From assembly GCF_043290135.1 (NCBI RefSeq), contig NW_027464588.1:538501-602500 (forward strand): a stretch of DNA of 64,000 bases, read 5' to 3'. Shown one piece after another: positions 47,069 through 60,164 of this stretch; within the stretch, counting starts at the first letter, position 1, and each line of letters opens with the position of its first letter. A program made the translations under genes and the position numbers. This DNA comes from Rhipicephalus microplus. Its lineage: Eukaryota > Arthropoda > Arachnida > Ixodida > Ixodidae. The notes under the pieces were generated by a model. The model did no database searches and had not been told where the DNA came from. It saw only the letters and a list, made by a program, of their open reading frames with translations.

Positions 47069-48628
47069 GTGTTGAGGACAACATCAGCTGTGACGCCTGA
47101 CAGCAGAAAGGGGCGTGACGGTACTAAACGCCGACGTTTCACCGTCACCGTGGCGGACGGAACCAGCCAGGATGTGCAAGAGTGGCAAGGGCCACCTTTA
47201 CTACAGCGTGGCTTCGGAACCAATGAGCGTAAAAGTCAACCTGGTGCTACCATGGTTTCTTACATTAGGGCACCAACACTCGTTTTGGAGGCGATGAGGA
47301 AACCTGAAGACATGTCGAACGAAGGAAGCTCTGCGAAAAAGGTGAGAGTGGAAGAGCATACGGACAACATGCAGGAGGGGACATCGACCAACTCTTTTAT
47401 TGATGAAGATATTGAATCTGAGGAGGAAGCAGATCCTTTCACTTAAGTTACATATAAAAAGAGTAGATTTGAGGGAATTCCTGTGGTGTTCCGACCAATA
47501 GAGGAAACGAGAACCATCTGTAAAGTAAACCCAAACGTTGTAGCCTCGCAACTTGTTGCACCTGCTAAAGAGAAAGTGCGTTCTTTCCGAGTGAACAAAG
47601 ATGGAAGTTTCTCAGTCACCGTGAGCTCTCTTGCCTCAGCCAAAAGCTTGTTGTCTTGTGCGCAGGTGGCTGGCTTGCTGGTGAAGCCATTCATTCCGGA
47701 GTCTTACATGCGAAAATTAGGCAAAATCAGACATGTGCCTCTAGAGTACACAGAAGAACAACTTACAGAATATTTATAAGAGGCAGGAGTGATGTCGGCT
47801 AGACGCCAGATTCGTTACATACGACAAGAAGATGGCACTGTAGCATCACACCCACTGAGAAGTGTGATTTTACAATTCACATATGACAGACCTCTTCCAG
47901 AGAAAGTATTCCTTGGATTTACAAGCCATCCTGTTGAGGAATATCTGGGCCCAACAAGACGCTGGTATAATTGACAGAGGTTCGGACATTTGGCGAAAAA
48001 TTGCCGAGGAACAAGGCGCTGCAAAATATGCGCCGAAGACCACCATCACAAGGACTGCAAATCGATAACACAACCGAAGTGTGCCAATCGCAAGGGGCCC
48101 CACGCTGAGTCGTTCTCTGGATGCCCACAGAACAAGGCGGCTTCTCTTCAATATCAACATGACATCATCTATGGTCGCACGCAACAACATGACGCGCCTG
48201 AGCCCAACGTCAACACCATGAACCCAGCACGACCTCCTCGACCGCAAGCACCTAAACGCCAGGACCATGTAATGACGTACGCGCAAGCTGCAAGAGGACA
48301 ACGAAAGCATGGGAAAAGTGCGGGGACATCAACAAGCCAGCAGCAAGCTCGACAAGAGTCTCAGGAGGGACCTCAAGAAAAAAGTAACCACGTGGTTAAC
48401 ATACGAAAAAGCACTAGCACATCGCATCCAGTAAGTGTAACGCAACCAGAAAACTCCTCTTTGTCGATAGCTCATATTGTCATACCAATGTTATTCTCGG
48501 CTTTAAAAGCCATACTAGCCACGATCCCACAGGCTAACAACCTTCCTGAGGTCAAAGCCATCTTGTCGATGGAACAGGTAGTGTTCCAATTAGCCACAAC
48601 AGTCACTGCGCAGGCAAAACATGAATAA
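47069..48628 (+). pseudogene. LINE ORF1 with zinc knuckles
   Basis: A single frame with premature stops at 47444-47446, 47777-47779 and 47972-47974. It has a charged N-terminal region, a gag-like region (VAPAKEKVRSFRVNKDGSF, SYMRKLGKIRHVPLEYTEEQ), Cys/His knuckles (CRGTRRCKICAEDHHHKDC and a CANRKGPHAESFSGC) and a Gln-rich C-terminal part with a helical end. The final TAA overlaps the ORF2 start. Confidence 0.8.
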
Positions 48629-51600
48629 TTGTTATCAAAATGTCGTGATCTTCCAATGGAATGCGAATAGTATTCGCCCTAAGTGTGCAGACCTCCGAAA
48701 ATTTGTGGCTCAGAGCTCCTTTCCAGTGTTATGTATTACAGAGGCCGGGTTAGACATCACTTTTCGGTTATCGAACTACGTTGTGTATAGGTTCTCTAGA
48801 TATACAGGACCGAGCAGAGCAATGATGTGTGTGAGAAAAGATCTGCCATCAGTACAGTTGAATGCTACATCATTGGATTATCCAGAATATGTTGCATGTG
48901 AGGTTAGATTTGGTCGAGTAAATATAACAGTAGTCAACGTTTATCTCCAGCCTTCCACAAATATCTCGCTTTCTGCATTGACAGCACTTTTCCGGACGTA
49001 CACGAAAGCTGTGATATATTGCGGAGATTTCAATGCTCACAATGTCATGTGGGGAAGTGCGTACTGCGATCGTCACGGAAAGGACCTACAAAAAGCAATT
49101 CAGGATAGTTCATTATGCTTGTTAAATGACGGTTCAGTGACGTTCCTACGGGGTTTAAATTACTAGAGTTGCCTAGACTTCACGCTCTGCTCACATGATA
49201 TTGCACCTGGGGCGTCATGGCAAGCAGACATTGAAACAAGGGGTAGTGATCATTTACCTATCCTAATACAGCATCCAAAACTACGCTTTACTAAATATAG
49301 GCCCTCAGCAAAGATAACTAACTGGCAAGCATTTCGTTATCACATATCACATCAAGCTGATACTGTTACTGACACTGACAGCTTAGTATCACTCATAGAA
49401 AACAAATTAAATCACTGTTCCAAGTTAGTTAAAATTTCTGAAGTTTACGTTGTAGTAGACGCTGAATACGAAAGACTTAGGGCCATTCGCCGCAGAGCTG
49501 AAAGAAAATACAGACGCACGGGTCTACTTGAAGATTACCGCGACTGTCAAAGAACGCATGACCGCATGAGACGACAACTGGATAGACTAGGCAAAAAGCG
49601 CTGGCGGAATTTCCGCACTTCGCTAACGCCATTTACACCCGAGTCAAAATTATGGAATGTTCTACGCTCTTTAAGTGGGACAGTAACACATCAACAACCA
49701 TTTAGAGCCTTAGCTTTAGTGAAGAATGTACCGGAAACAACCGTTGCGGACGAATTTTGTCAGCATATTACACGACCTAGTGCAGCCGGGCACACACCTG
49801 AATACATTAAGTCTGTTGGGGATATTAAAGCATTGATTACTTTTTCTCTCAATACACATCATGATGACCTAGATCATCCGTTTTCACTGCAAGAATTAAA
49901 TAAAGCTCTTGCAGTGTGCCGATAGAGGACAGCAGCTGGTCCTGATAGGATAACATATGTAGCATTAAAAAACCTGGGTTCTGTGGCCACATATACTTTA
50001 TTGAAGATATTTAATAATGCATGGACAACAGAGAACCTTCCACCCTGCTGGAAAGTTGCAAGAGTGGTCCCAATTCTCAAACCCGGAAAAACGCCTTTAT
50101 CCATAGATTCTTTCTGCCCTGTAAGCCTGACTAGCTGTCTTTGTAAACTTATGGAAAAGATTATAGATGCTAGACTTCAGTGGTGGGTGGAATGTACGAA
50201 CGTGCTTCCAAAAAATGTGGCAGGTTTTCGTAAACGCCGCTGCACCATGGATGCCATTCTAGACATTGTAACTTATGTAGACCATGAAAAGAGCTGTGGA
50301 AGAATCGCCGTTGCAGTATTTTTAGATATAAAGCGAGCATTTGACACAATCAGCCACGCTCATGTACTACACGGTTTAATTCAGTTGGGAATAGTAGGCA
50401 GGACACTAAGATGGATTGCAGAATTTCTAAGAGACAGGAAAATCTTCATTGACACGGCTTACGGTAAAAGTAAAGAGCATGAAGTTAGTCAAGGAGTCCC
50501 ACAGGGTAGCGTACTTAAGCCCATTTTTATTTAATTGCTTTAGGGCTGAAATATCCCATATCTTACCTACTAGTTTGAAATATTCCATATATGCAGACGA
50601 TCTGTGCATTTGGGCATCAGACACGAGCATTCAAGCAGTTCAGCAAAAACTTCAGGATGGGCTGACAATAATCAATGGCTTTTTCAAGAGCAGAGGCATG
50701 ATTCTTTCCCACGAGAAAACATCTGTACTTCCGTTCACAAGGAAATGCCTTAAGAAATTCATACTTCAGTTAGACTCTCAGCGCTTACAACTTGTGCGGC
50801 AGCACAAATTTTTAGGGGTTATTTTAGACAGACGTCTGTCTTGGGCACCCCAGATAAAATCATTAGAGGACAAAGTCAACTCTCTAATCAATATATTACG
50901 TCGACTAACCGCAGTGAGATAGGGTAGTTCATGTTCTTCTCTATTACGTGTACAGTCAGCAATAATTCGACTAAGAATAGCTTACTCTGCCCCTGTTTTA
51001 CATGGGATATCACGTAACTTGGAGGAGAGGATTCAAAGATTGTTGGCCAGAAGCCTTCGTATATGTCTTGGTGTACCGCGAGCGCCTGCCAGTGCTTTAG
51101 TGATTGCGGAGTCTCGTCAACCGACTTTCCATGCTATGAGATTTACGGAAACTTGCCGGCATTATCTTCGGTTGGCAACTCAACACGCTAATCATACCAT
51201 ATACCGAGCTATTCAGGAGAGATCAGCTGCAAGAATGCATAAAAATATACTAGAATTCAAGAGTTCACTGCCTACGCACGACTATTAGCCTCCATGTGCA
51301 TCCCACCCACCATGGCGACTCTATATCCCAGATATTACAACTTTGATTCCGGGAATAAATTGTAAGAACGATCTGCTCATAATCGTAATAAAGCAATTAA
51401 CTCTAACACACCTTTATACTAACTATGAAGACTATATTCGCGTGTACACCGACGGATCATGCCTAAATCAAAGCTCTACGTCGGCATTCTTTGTACCTGC
51501 ATACCAAGCGAGAAAAGCTTTTAAACTCAGCCATTTCACAACATCCACAACGGCAGAACTCTATGCAAGACTCTGTGATTTACGCTTCATATGTTTACAA

Positions 51601-52296
51601 CCAGGTCCACTTCGATGGGTAGTTATCAGTGACTCACAGTCCTCATTAGTTTATTTAAAAGGAATCAGCTTGGGAAACAAAGCTAGTGAGCTAGCATATG
51701 AAATACAGAGGACGTACGCTATAGCAAAAGATCTAAACCACACTATAATGTTCCAGTGGGTGCCAAGCCACTGTGGAATCACAGGAAACGACATAGCTGA
51801 TCACATTGCACGTGCAGCACATGAAGAAAATAATATACCACTGCTAACTCTATCGATGAGCGATGCACGTTGCCTTATAAATAAGATGAGCTGTCAACTG
51901 TCTAAGGAAACCTGGTTCGAAAATGGGGCGCAAAACTCTCTGTTGTATAACATTGATCCCGGTATAGAATTGACTATTCCGTTAAAGGTTAGCCGATCGG
52001 TAGAAACAGTCATCCATAGGCTTCGACTTGGTACAACCTACACGAAGGCTTTCCTCTATAGAATAAGGAGAGCTGGCAGTCCCCCCTGCTCATGTGGAGA
52101 AGTTCAAGAAGACGTGGAGCATATTCTTCTGCATTGTAAAAATCATGACGTACCCCGAAGAACCTTTTTCAAAAACTCAATTCTTTGGATAAGCGACCTC
52201 CATCAATTGCAAAAATCTTGGGTCCATGGTCAAAAGGAAAGCTACAATCCACTGCAGCGCGTGCAGTCGTTCACTTTCTGGAGGAATCAGAAATAG
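48621..52296 (+). pseudogene. LINE ORF2: endonuclease, reverse transcriptase, RNase H
   Basis: It starts at ATG 48621, overlapping the ORF1 stop by 8 nt (ATGAATAA), which suggests reinitiation. The endonuclease (FQWNANSI, YCGDFNAHN) runs to about 49320. The reverse transcriptase has AVFLDIKRAFDTISH, VSQGVPQGSV and IYADDLCIWAS. RNase H has VYTDGSC, VISDSQSSL and FQWVPSHCGITGNDIADH, and a zinc-like end CSCGEVQEDVEHILLHC follows. Breaks: stops at 49164-49166, 49923-49925, 50920-50922 and 51286-51288, and a frameshift between 50449 and 50534 just after the PQGSV motif. Confidence 0.88.
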
Positions 52297-52742
52297 CTCA
52301 AAAGTACTAAGCAAAAAACAAAAGTTAACCGCGGTATGTTTCAAAACAGTATTTTCCTGCTTCACTACGATATTTTTGGGAAAACCTTTCTGAAAACATG
52401 TCAGTATTTAAGCGACAAGATCACTTTACACGTTTTATTGAACCTCACGTTTTTGTGTGAACACTTAAATTGGCGTGATTACTTGTGTGTATTTCTTTTA
52501 TTTTTTAACAAACTCAGTGTGGTGCGGACACAGTTCTACGCAGTGTGGACTCATTTCTGTGTGGTGTGGACACTCAGTGTGGAAAAACGTGAACTCATTG
52601 TGTAAGTGTTGTGCTATGTACATATGTAGAGCCTTGTGTTTGCTACTGAATGTGCGATGTTGGCTTTTGTGCAAGAGAAGAGGAGTAGCCGGTGCCACGC
52701 ATTGGCACCAACCTCTCCTTACATACATTAAATTAAAAAAAA

Positions 52743-55700
52743 GGCGGCTCATGTCATGGCAAGAACGTGCCTGCAACTGAAATGGAAAATTTTGAAGGAG
52801 TATTCACTGAATTCACAAGGGTCTTTTAGAAAAAGCATTGTAGATTTGGTTGCAGGTTGTATAATTTATGGTGGCTCTTAATACTGATTGAGAAACTTCC
52901 ATGTCGTTTCCTAAACAGCTTCGCTGGTCCCACAAAGAAAAATAGCTGTTGGAATTTTTTTTTTTTCATGAACGCGTAGCTTCGCGATCTTTCAAGTATT
53001 CGTTAAGCGAACTTGCGACGCCCGTATACTAAGGGAAGCAAACGAAGAATGCTGGTGTGCTATTGCGCAGATGGCTACTGTAGTGCTAATGTCAGGACAA
53101 CGCCCTTCGAATGGAGCTACAGGTTTATATAGCGCCAATCGTCATTGGCGGCTTTCGTGTTCATTCAACCAGTGCGTGTTCAAACACTCCCCAATAGACT
53201 TTCTTCCAGAGAACACACACACTCTCTCTCACACATGCGTGAACGCAAGTACACGCACACATACGGAGACAGACTGACAGAGCCTACACTTTGGTATTTT
53301 CAGTATACTCATTCTCCGTACTTAGTTTTACATCTGCGCCCCCACAGGGCCGATTCATCACGCGGTAAAAACTAGAAGAAAGCAATAAAAAGCTATGCCG
53401 TGGGTTACGTATTCATCGGCTACAACACAGTAATCTCAGTAAGACCGCTTAAGCTGGACCTCTTTTATGCGCCTCTGGGATGCGCTTCTGAGCTCAAAAA
53501 ATATTCGCGACTTTTCTTCCCTCGAAAACTTTCCAAAACCAACATTTGAAAGCTCAGTTTGCAGCTATTGCTACCTTACTGTCCCTATTGACTGGCAATG
53601 TGAGCAGACATTAAAAATAAAGAAGAAATCTCCCGCACTAATAGATTAAGCAAGGCTATACATTAGGAGAGTCCGTAGAGTTTCGTATCCAAGTGCCAAG
53701 CTAACAGGAATTAGGAGTAATTAGGAGACCACCAGACGCGTAATCCGAAAGTCGTAAGCTCGGTCCCTGCCAGCGGCAAGTTATCATTTCGGCCATTTTT
53801 CTTCTTGCCCATTTACATTACAATTACTGCTAACAACACGCCATATGTTTTACTTGGTGGTGTTGTCGGTAAGTTCTCATTAACATTTCCGGGTGATGTG
53901 TTTTGGTTTCACGTGAGGGACGCATGCGCTTTCTTCATCTGTGCCTTTCGTCTTTTCTTGCGTAAAAGGAGGCACGACCATGTCTGAATGACAGTGTCAC
54001 GTTCCATTCTGTTGACTCGACGTGTCGCTATGGCGCCAGCCTGTACATTGCAGCCTGGTGTAAGCAGCGTGCGGCGCCGAACCACGAGCGTTGTTTCTTA
54101 CGGAACACGCCAAAGCGCAGATGCGCCTGTAGGATGTTACCGCCACCGATGTAGGGTGTCAGTTACTGCCCACATGAGGTGATTGCCCCAAGTCTGCATT
54201 CAAAGTCACGCTGTAGAAGTCACTACACCACGTGACAATATTATGTCCAACAAAGCAAAACTATTCCTTAAATTTCTACTTCTTTCAGTGATATACCCGT
54301 ATACGCTAACTTTCTCGTCACAGCTCGCTGAAGTCGTGAGCGTAGAAAGAAGCATTCCTAACTATAGCGGGTCCCACCTGATGACGCCAATATTTCCTAA
54401 CTGTAGCGTATCAACACAATGCAAACAAAACCGCATTTCCGCCACTTACCCATCACGTTCTCCGTCTGCTGTCACTTCGGGGGAAACCACATTTTCATCA
54501 GCCATAGGTGAGATCAGCATATCTAAGGTCTTACGAAGGTCGAAAAAGTTAATTTGGAAACCTACGAACTCACTTAATAAACTGTATTCGTTTCGAGGGT
54601 AAATCACAATCTACGACATTCCTAGTTTAGAGCTGAACTTTGAGTACAGTGCGTGTCATACAGGGAACCTGTAGCGACCATAGCGGTGGCTCACACAGTT
54701 GCATCGAGGCCGACACACTGCCATGACACCGTTCCATACCTCTTTTTGTAGTATTCTATAGATGTGCAGCTATGATGACGTCCTCTAATCACCATTTTTC
54801 TTTTTTCGCTGGTTGCTATGGCATGACACAGCACTTTGCCAGCTATCTCACTGTGACTGGCATACAACTAGAGTTGCTGCTTCATGCTAGCGTGCGCACG
54901 GAAAATTATTGCTTGGTTTCAGTGCGGAAGAGCATTCGTGAGAAAAGTTTAAATTATAAAGAAGGCCTCTCGACTGTCTCGACGTTCTAATTTCGATCAC
55001 ATAGGGCCAGCAAGCGTAAAGATTGCTGGCCCTATGTGGCCCTATGGTTGAACTTCGCTGCCACTGAAAATGGGTGTCGCAGGAAGCCGGGAACGCTGAA
55101 GACAAAATTAAATTCTTTTCTTATTACCATTTGGATAACTTCATTGTGCCAGGCGTGCACGCACCATTGGAGAAAGCTGAAAAATATGCGAGTGCTGCGC
55201 AGCTTGACTGATCAAAGGTAACGTAGTTTGTCGTCATTGGAAGCAAGACTGGCAATACCTTGTACTTGGCCGAATCGCGGATATAGGTAATATTAATAAA
55301 CTATATATCAGCTTTGTAAGCGTTTAAATTTAAAAATAAAGTATCAGCACAATACGTTGACAACTTCGTACACATTACCATGTCCATAGTTTTTTGGAAT
55401 GCTCTTTGAATAGCACAGGAAGCATTTTAATCAGGCTTGGAATAAAGTCCGCGCAATCAATGGGAGGTAAATGGGCCGCGAGACGATATGCTGACGTTTG
55501 ACAGCCTCTGCGCAATTAAGATATTCAAGCAAGTGACCACAAAAACGAAACTCCGCATATCGTTAGGCTCTTTGTAGTTTCACGTGCGCGTACATCACTG
55601 TCCGATGGGCGCGCACAAATATAATATCAATGAGTAAAACCATGCCTCGCGCAGCGTAACGCCAACTCTGTTTTTTTCTGTTTCGAGAACTGTAATCGGC

Positions 55701-55938
55701 ATTCATCTCTTTCCCCCTGCCTCTGCTTTCATTTCACTGCCAAAAATCTCTTCTTGTCTCTTCGACAAGTCACCAGTGAACTTTCAACTTTTCTTAAACT
55801 TTTCCTGCAGGCGAGTGAGTGGGTGAGGGAGTTATTGTAGTAGTTAGCCCGTTAGGGTTTTGACGTAAGAACAACAGTTGCTATGATGCGCCAGCCAGAA
55901 AGTAATCTTGAATAAAAAGTGAACTTGAAGCGACTAAA
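52743..55938 (+). other. intron, mostly featureless
   Basis: A tRNA-like stretch at about 53715-53770 (CGCGTAATCCGAAAGTCGTA, then GCTCGGTCCCTGCC) is probably an old SINE head. A short perfect hairpin lies at 54998-55038. No gene seen. Confidence 0.45.
54998..55038 (+). other. perfect 16-bp hairpin
   Basis: CACATAGGGCCAGCAA (54998-55013) and its exact complement (55023-55038) flank a 9-nt loop. The stem is too short for a typical microRNA precursor on its own. Function unknown. Confidence 0.5.
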
Positions 55939-55939
55939 G

Positions 55940-56179
55940 GGCCCCACCGCAGTGGTCTAATGGCTATGGTACTCGGCTGCCGGCCTGCAGGTCACGGGCT
56001 CGAATCCCGGCTGTGGTGGCTGCATTTTAGATGGAAGCGAAAATACTGTCGGCCCGTGTGCTCAGATTTGGGTGCACGTTATGGAACCACAGGTGGTCAA
56101 AATTTCCGGAGCCCCCCACTACGGCGTCTCTCATAATCATACTGCAGTTTTGGGACGTTAAACTCCACATATCAATCAA
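55940..56179 (+). mobile_element. Ruka-type SINE, full length
   Basis: The tRNA-like head starts GGCCCCACCGCAGTGGTCTA, the B box is GGGCTCGAATCCC, and the tail is CCACATATCAATCAA. Flanks AAGCGACTAA (55928-55937) and AAGTGACTAA form a duplication with one mismatch. Confidence 0.9.
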
Positions 56180-56877
56180 GTGACTAACGGTAGAAAATCA
56201 ATAATATATAACAGGTGGAAAGCCGTTCTTTACGGCTGCTTTAAAACACTCGTGGTCACAGGTGTCTCTTTTGAAGCTACAATGCGGGAAGATCGCAACA
56301 CTATAGCCACCACTTGTACAACGCACATCTCCATGTATGACGCATTGGTTCCGGACATCAATATATTGAATTAACTGAAGCTGTCATCACATGCACAATG
56401 CGTGGTATGGTGTCATTCAAGAGTTCGGACTAATTCTGCTACTCTAATTGAAAGCAAGCGCCACAGGCGTCTCATTCTGGACAGTGTAGCAGGAATATTA
56501 TCTAAAAGGAAGAATAAAATAGTGTTGGAAGACACGTACTTGGCGCTGAACTAATGACTAAGGTTTATTGAAAAACAACTGCAATATATAGGAATGATGT
56601 ATCTGTGCAGAAAACGACACATCAGTAGAAGTGCGCATACAAGTGATAAAAGCCGTACATCGAACATTATTAACAAACTCCCTCATTAGAGGACCCCAGA
56701 TATTAATTTCACCGCCGCGAAACGAAATTGATTAATTTGTGGTGTTTAGCGTCCCAACGCGAAGCGAAATTGAGAGCAAGTTAAGACAAAAGACATCATG
56801 CTGTTGTATGCGGCAGGTGTCTCTAATATCGTGTTCGTGCTGCTCATATCGTGTGCGCTTGGGTTCGTGCAATGCAG
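56180..56877 (+). other. intron, no feature recognised
   Basis: At about 56725-56755, TTGATTAATTTGTGGTGTTTAG and CGTCCCAA look like a small reversed fragment of the SINE tail. The acceptor of the next exon ends at 56877. Confidence 0.45.
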
Positions 56878-57000
56878 CCCACGGGTGCCGGCGGGGTCGT
56901 GGACGTGTACTGCACCAACAATGGCAAAGCTCCTCGAAAGTGCCCCCAGTGCGCCTCCGAGGTGTACACAACCGTTGACGCAGCTAAGGTGGAGGCCACG
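56878..57000 (+). CDS. Host gene exon j, unit 5 long exon (41 codons)
   Basis: Acceptor TTCGTGCAATGCAG and donor GTAAGG (57001). It encodes PTGAGGVVDVYCTNNGKAPR, then KCPQCASEVYTTVDAAKVEAT, in phase 0. Cys at residue 12 fits the series; two further Cys form a CPQC motif. The N-terminal sequence is less like the other units, so I rely on phase, splice sites, residue 12 and the fit with the following short exon. Confidence 0.7.
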
Positions 57001-57331
57001 GTAAGGAGCGCGAGGTTGCTTGCACAATACCACTTCTCGAATGTACCCGGGAAGGTGACAAGTCGGGTGAGAGGGGAGGAGGTCGAGATAGTATTCAGTA
57101 TGTGGACATATTTGATTGTATTCCATGTGTGTGTGTACTTCATAAGCCCCATTTCCACGTGATGAAGATACATTAGGAGGCTAAAAAATGTACGCCTGAG
57201 AGATTGCAGTACGCCTTCTGAAACAGCAAAATGCAGGCTCGTTTTCAAGAAGAACGTGATCACCAGAAAGACTGGTATAATCAAGGGGTGTGTTTGATAA
57301 AAAGCAAATTCACTTTTCTTCAATTTCTCAT

Positions 57332-57551
57332 GGAAACGCAGGCCGCGGTTTCGAATCCCGGCTGCGGCGGCTGCATTTCCGATGGAGGCAAAAATGTTGT
57401 AGGCCCGTGTGCTCAGATTTCGGTGCACGTTAAAGAACCCTAGGTGGTCGAAATATCCGGAGCCCTCCACTTCGGCGTCTCTCATAATCATATGGTGGTT
57501 TTGGGACGTTAAACCCCACATATCAATCAATCAATCAATTAATCAATCAAT
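57332..57551 (+). mobile_element. Ruka-type SINE, 5' truncated
   Basis: It begins near the B box (GGTTTCGAATCCCGGCTGCG) and runs to an extended AATC tail. Perfect duplications CAATTTCTCAT flank it (57321-57331 and 57552-57562). Confidence 0.9.
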
Positions 57552-59273
57552 CAATTTCTCATAAAAATAGTGTTACATCTTGGTAGTGCCACAGTGCTTA
57601 TTTTTTACTTGGGAGACGTGTTGTTTTTTTGTTTAGGATGAGGAGGAGGAAAGTTTAAGCGGAAGGACACGGATTTTTTTTTGTTTAGATTTTTCAAACA
57701 GCCAAATATGGCGAACGCGTTATGTAAGGTACCTTACATTACGTGTTCGCCATATTTGGCTTGTCTAAATTGTCAGTTTTCAGCTTTATCTTTGATGTGG
57801 TGGTTTTTTTGCATATTATTTGTATTTTCGAACTGCGTGTACTTGTGTTCTTACGGTGGTATACTATGCCAGAATAATGTATGCTCTCTCTGTGCTTATA
57901 CTTATGTGCGCCACTTTCTGTGTACCATCACTGATTGCTTAACTGTAACCGGCTGGGAAGCTTAGTCAAGTTCACAAGAACGCTTCCTTCCCCGTGCCCT
58001 CCACGTCCTAAAGTAGTAAATAAAATGATTGTTCCAAAAGCAGAAAATGTATCCCTGACGTACACAAATCGCCGATTTGCTACTCTGCTTGGGGAAGGGG
58101 AGTGGAAATGGGAAGGAGGAAAGGAGACAGAAAAATTAACATACAGCATCTTACAATAAAATTTAATAAATAACTAAACACAGCAGTGCATTCTCGGTCT
58201 CCTGAGCGGGTACTTGCGCTGATAGAGTATCTAGTTGTGTGCAGTCAAGGTACAACTGAAGTCTGTCGAGCTGACCGATCTATCCATATTTGAAAATAGA
58301 AGTTTCATTACACACCTCCGTTGCATGAGGCGGAATAGATCGGTATACACTTCGGCCAAGTGGCAAGGCTGTACCGCAACAACTGAGGATCAATCTAAAC
58401 TGTGGAACATAATTTGTTTGATTGTTGAGGGTATGCCGATGAGCGCGCGTTCGATGTCAAGCAGATCGTTCAGACTAAGTCATTCGGATAAGACCACCTA
58501 ATATGTGGAAGATGCCAATGGCTTGCAATTGCCTTTATTGCTTTTTTTCTTTGTGCCACACTAATATTTTGTTCCATGAAAGTGCACGACTTTTGTGGTG
58601 GTGCAATTGGCAACCGCTCCTCTCACGTATTCATGATGGAGTTTTTTGTGCTAACAAATAGGACGTGTATGCACGGCGCAACAAGAAATGCCGGTGGAAA
58701 GTATACGTTAGAGTGGACGAGGATACGTGTATACCTGTTGAAATATTGGCTTCGGCAGCATAACTTGTTCGGCAATTGCCGATTACTTCAAAAGCTTATA
58801 GAAATTACATTCTGCAAAAGAACAACATGGGCAGGATGGGAAAACAAGTGCCGAATGAGTTAATGTGCGATACTTCCGAGATGAGTAGTAAGAAAAACAA
58901 GCAACATAATATTAACTTGGCCGGTACTTTATCAGAACTGTATTAATACTCGTAATTTTAGTCTTTCCTGCAAACTAATGCACCTTTCTCTCGAGCTGAG
59001 GGACGTGTCACTAGTGCACTCGTGTATACGTTTTGATTCGTTAAAAAGGAGGAAAGAAAAAACTATGTTACCTCATCTCACACACTTTATGTTTGTACCT
59101 ACTAATTTTATGTTTCAGAGGAAGGGGGAAAACATACTCTATTGGCGGAAGGGTTAATTCAGCAGGGCCTGAACAGCTACTTTTCAGTAGATGAGGGGAG
59201 CTGAAATACAAGACGGAGGGTAAACTCGTATAATTCTCTCGACGTTTATTTTGTGTTTTTCTTTTCTTTTCAG
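57552..59273 (+). other. intron with a 60-bp palindrome
   Basis: Apart from the palindrome at 57701-57760, no gene or repeat family is recognised. It ends with the strong acceptor TTTTCTTTTCTTTTCAG. Confidence 0.5.
57701..57760. repeat. near-perfect 60-bp palindrome, no spacer
   Basis: Arms of 30 bp meet at 57730/57731 (AAGGT|ACCTT). The left arm starts GCCAAATATGGCGAAC and the right arm ends GTTCGCCATATTTGGC; 28 of 30 positions are complementary. No target duplication or longer element boundary is evident. Confidence 0.85.
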
Positions 59274-59312
59274 GTAGACGCCTGCTACAGCAAAAAAGAA
59301 GCGGCACATCCG
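59274..59312 (+). CDS. Host gene exon k, unit 5 short exon (13 codons)
   Basis: Excellent acceptor TTCTTTTCTTTTCAG and donor GTAAGT (59313). It encodes VDACYSKKEAAHP in phase 0, with Cys at residue 4, closely resembling the unit 3 short exon. Confidence 0.82.
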
Positions 59313-59800
59313 GTAAGTGACCTTCTTTATGTTCCACACTTGAATCCCGATAAAGGAAACCGGTGAGTGTTTGGGAAGTAAGTCTTCGTAACATCACGAT
59401 CTTGGTTTTATTAGGGTGTGGTACTTCACCAGCGCTAATGAAGTCGCGCATTCATGAAAGACTCTAGCTTTAGCTGCATTTTACATTGTGCATTTCTGTT
59501 AGAATTCATCTTATAGAAAAATGTTGACCAAATATCCGATGGCAACGCAAGTTGCTTGATAATTGGGGGTTGAACACTGCCACTGAAAAGTTTCACGAGC
59601 CCCACACGTAGCTCTATCGAATACTACGTAGCGGACGCTTTCACCAAAAATTAATACAAACAAAATCAGCTGCAGCAGCCTTTTACTTGTGGCAATGCAA
59701 GCATGTTCATTGTCACTTGCTTCTAAATGTCACGCCAACCTGGCGGACCGTGATTATACATCGACGGCGGGATTATAGCGTGGTCGCCTCTGATAAGGCG
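59313..59800 (+). other. intron, no feature recognised
   Basis: Nothing identified. Confidence 0.5.
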
Positions 59801-59810
59801 GGTGGGTTAC

Positions 59811-60038
59811 CTTAAACGCACCCGCTACGGTAATCGACTACTCACTCGCATGTCGCAGGGTCGAATCCCAGCCGCGGCGACCGCATTTTTGACAGAGGCG
59901 AAGATGTTCGAGCCCCGTGCACTTCGATTCAGGTGTGCGTTCAGGTGCCCCAGGTAGTCCACATTTCCGGAGCGCTCCCTTACGATGTCTCTAAAAATAA
60001 TATCGCAGCTTTTAGGCGTTAAGCCTCATCAATTATGA
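59811..60038 (+). mobile_element. old, diverged Ruka-type SINE
   Basis: B box GGGTCGAATCCCAGCCGCGG, body CCCCAGGTAGTCCACATTTCC and GATGTCTCTAAAAATAAT, and end TTAGGCGTTAAGCC all match the family with many substitutions. The tRNA-like head is poorly preserved. Confidence 0.7.
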
Positions 60039-60164
60039 TAGTTAAAATTTTCGAAGTGCTTTTCAAAATTGATGATATTAGAAGCGTATGCATGCAAATG
60101 AGTGTTTTCCCAAGTGAAACAAAAATATCGCGTTGTCGTAATGCCACGCAATCGTGTATAAAAA

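Larger units (their letters stand above)
47011..52740 (+). mobile_element. nearly full-length I-type LINE, inactive
   Basis: ORF1 (about 47069-48628) and ORF2 (48621-52296) are both present in order. A 3' UTR ends in a short A run (CATTAAATTAAAAAAAA, about 52725-52742). The 5' boundary is uncertain. Three stops in ORF1 and four stops plus a frameshift in ORF2 make it dead. It lies in sense orientation in the 11-kb intron of the host gene. Confidence 0.85.

Noticed and set aside
55144..55221. Possible exon after TTGTGCCAG ending at GTAACG
   Set aside because: The piece does not keep phase 0 and carries no Cys in the expected place.
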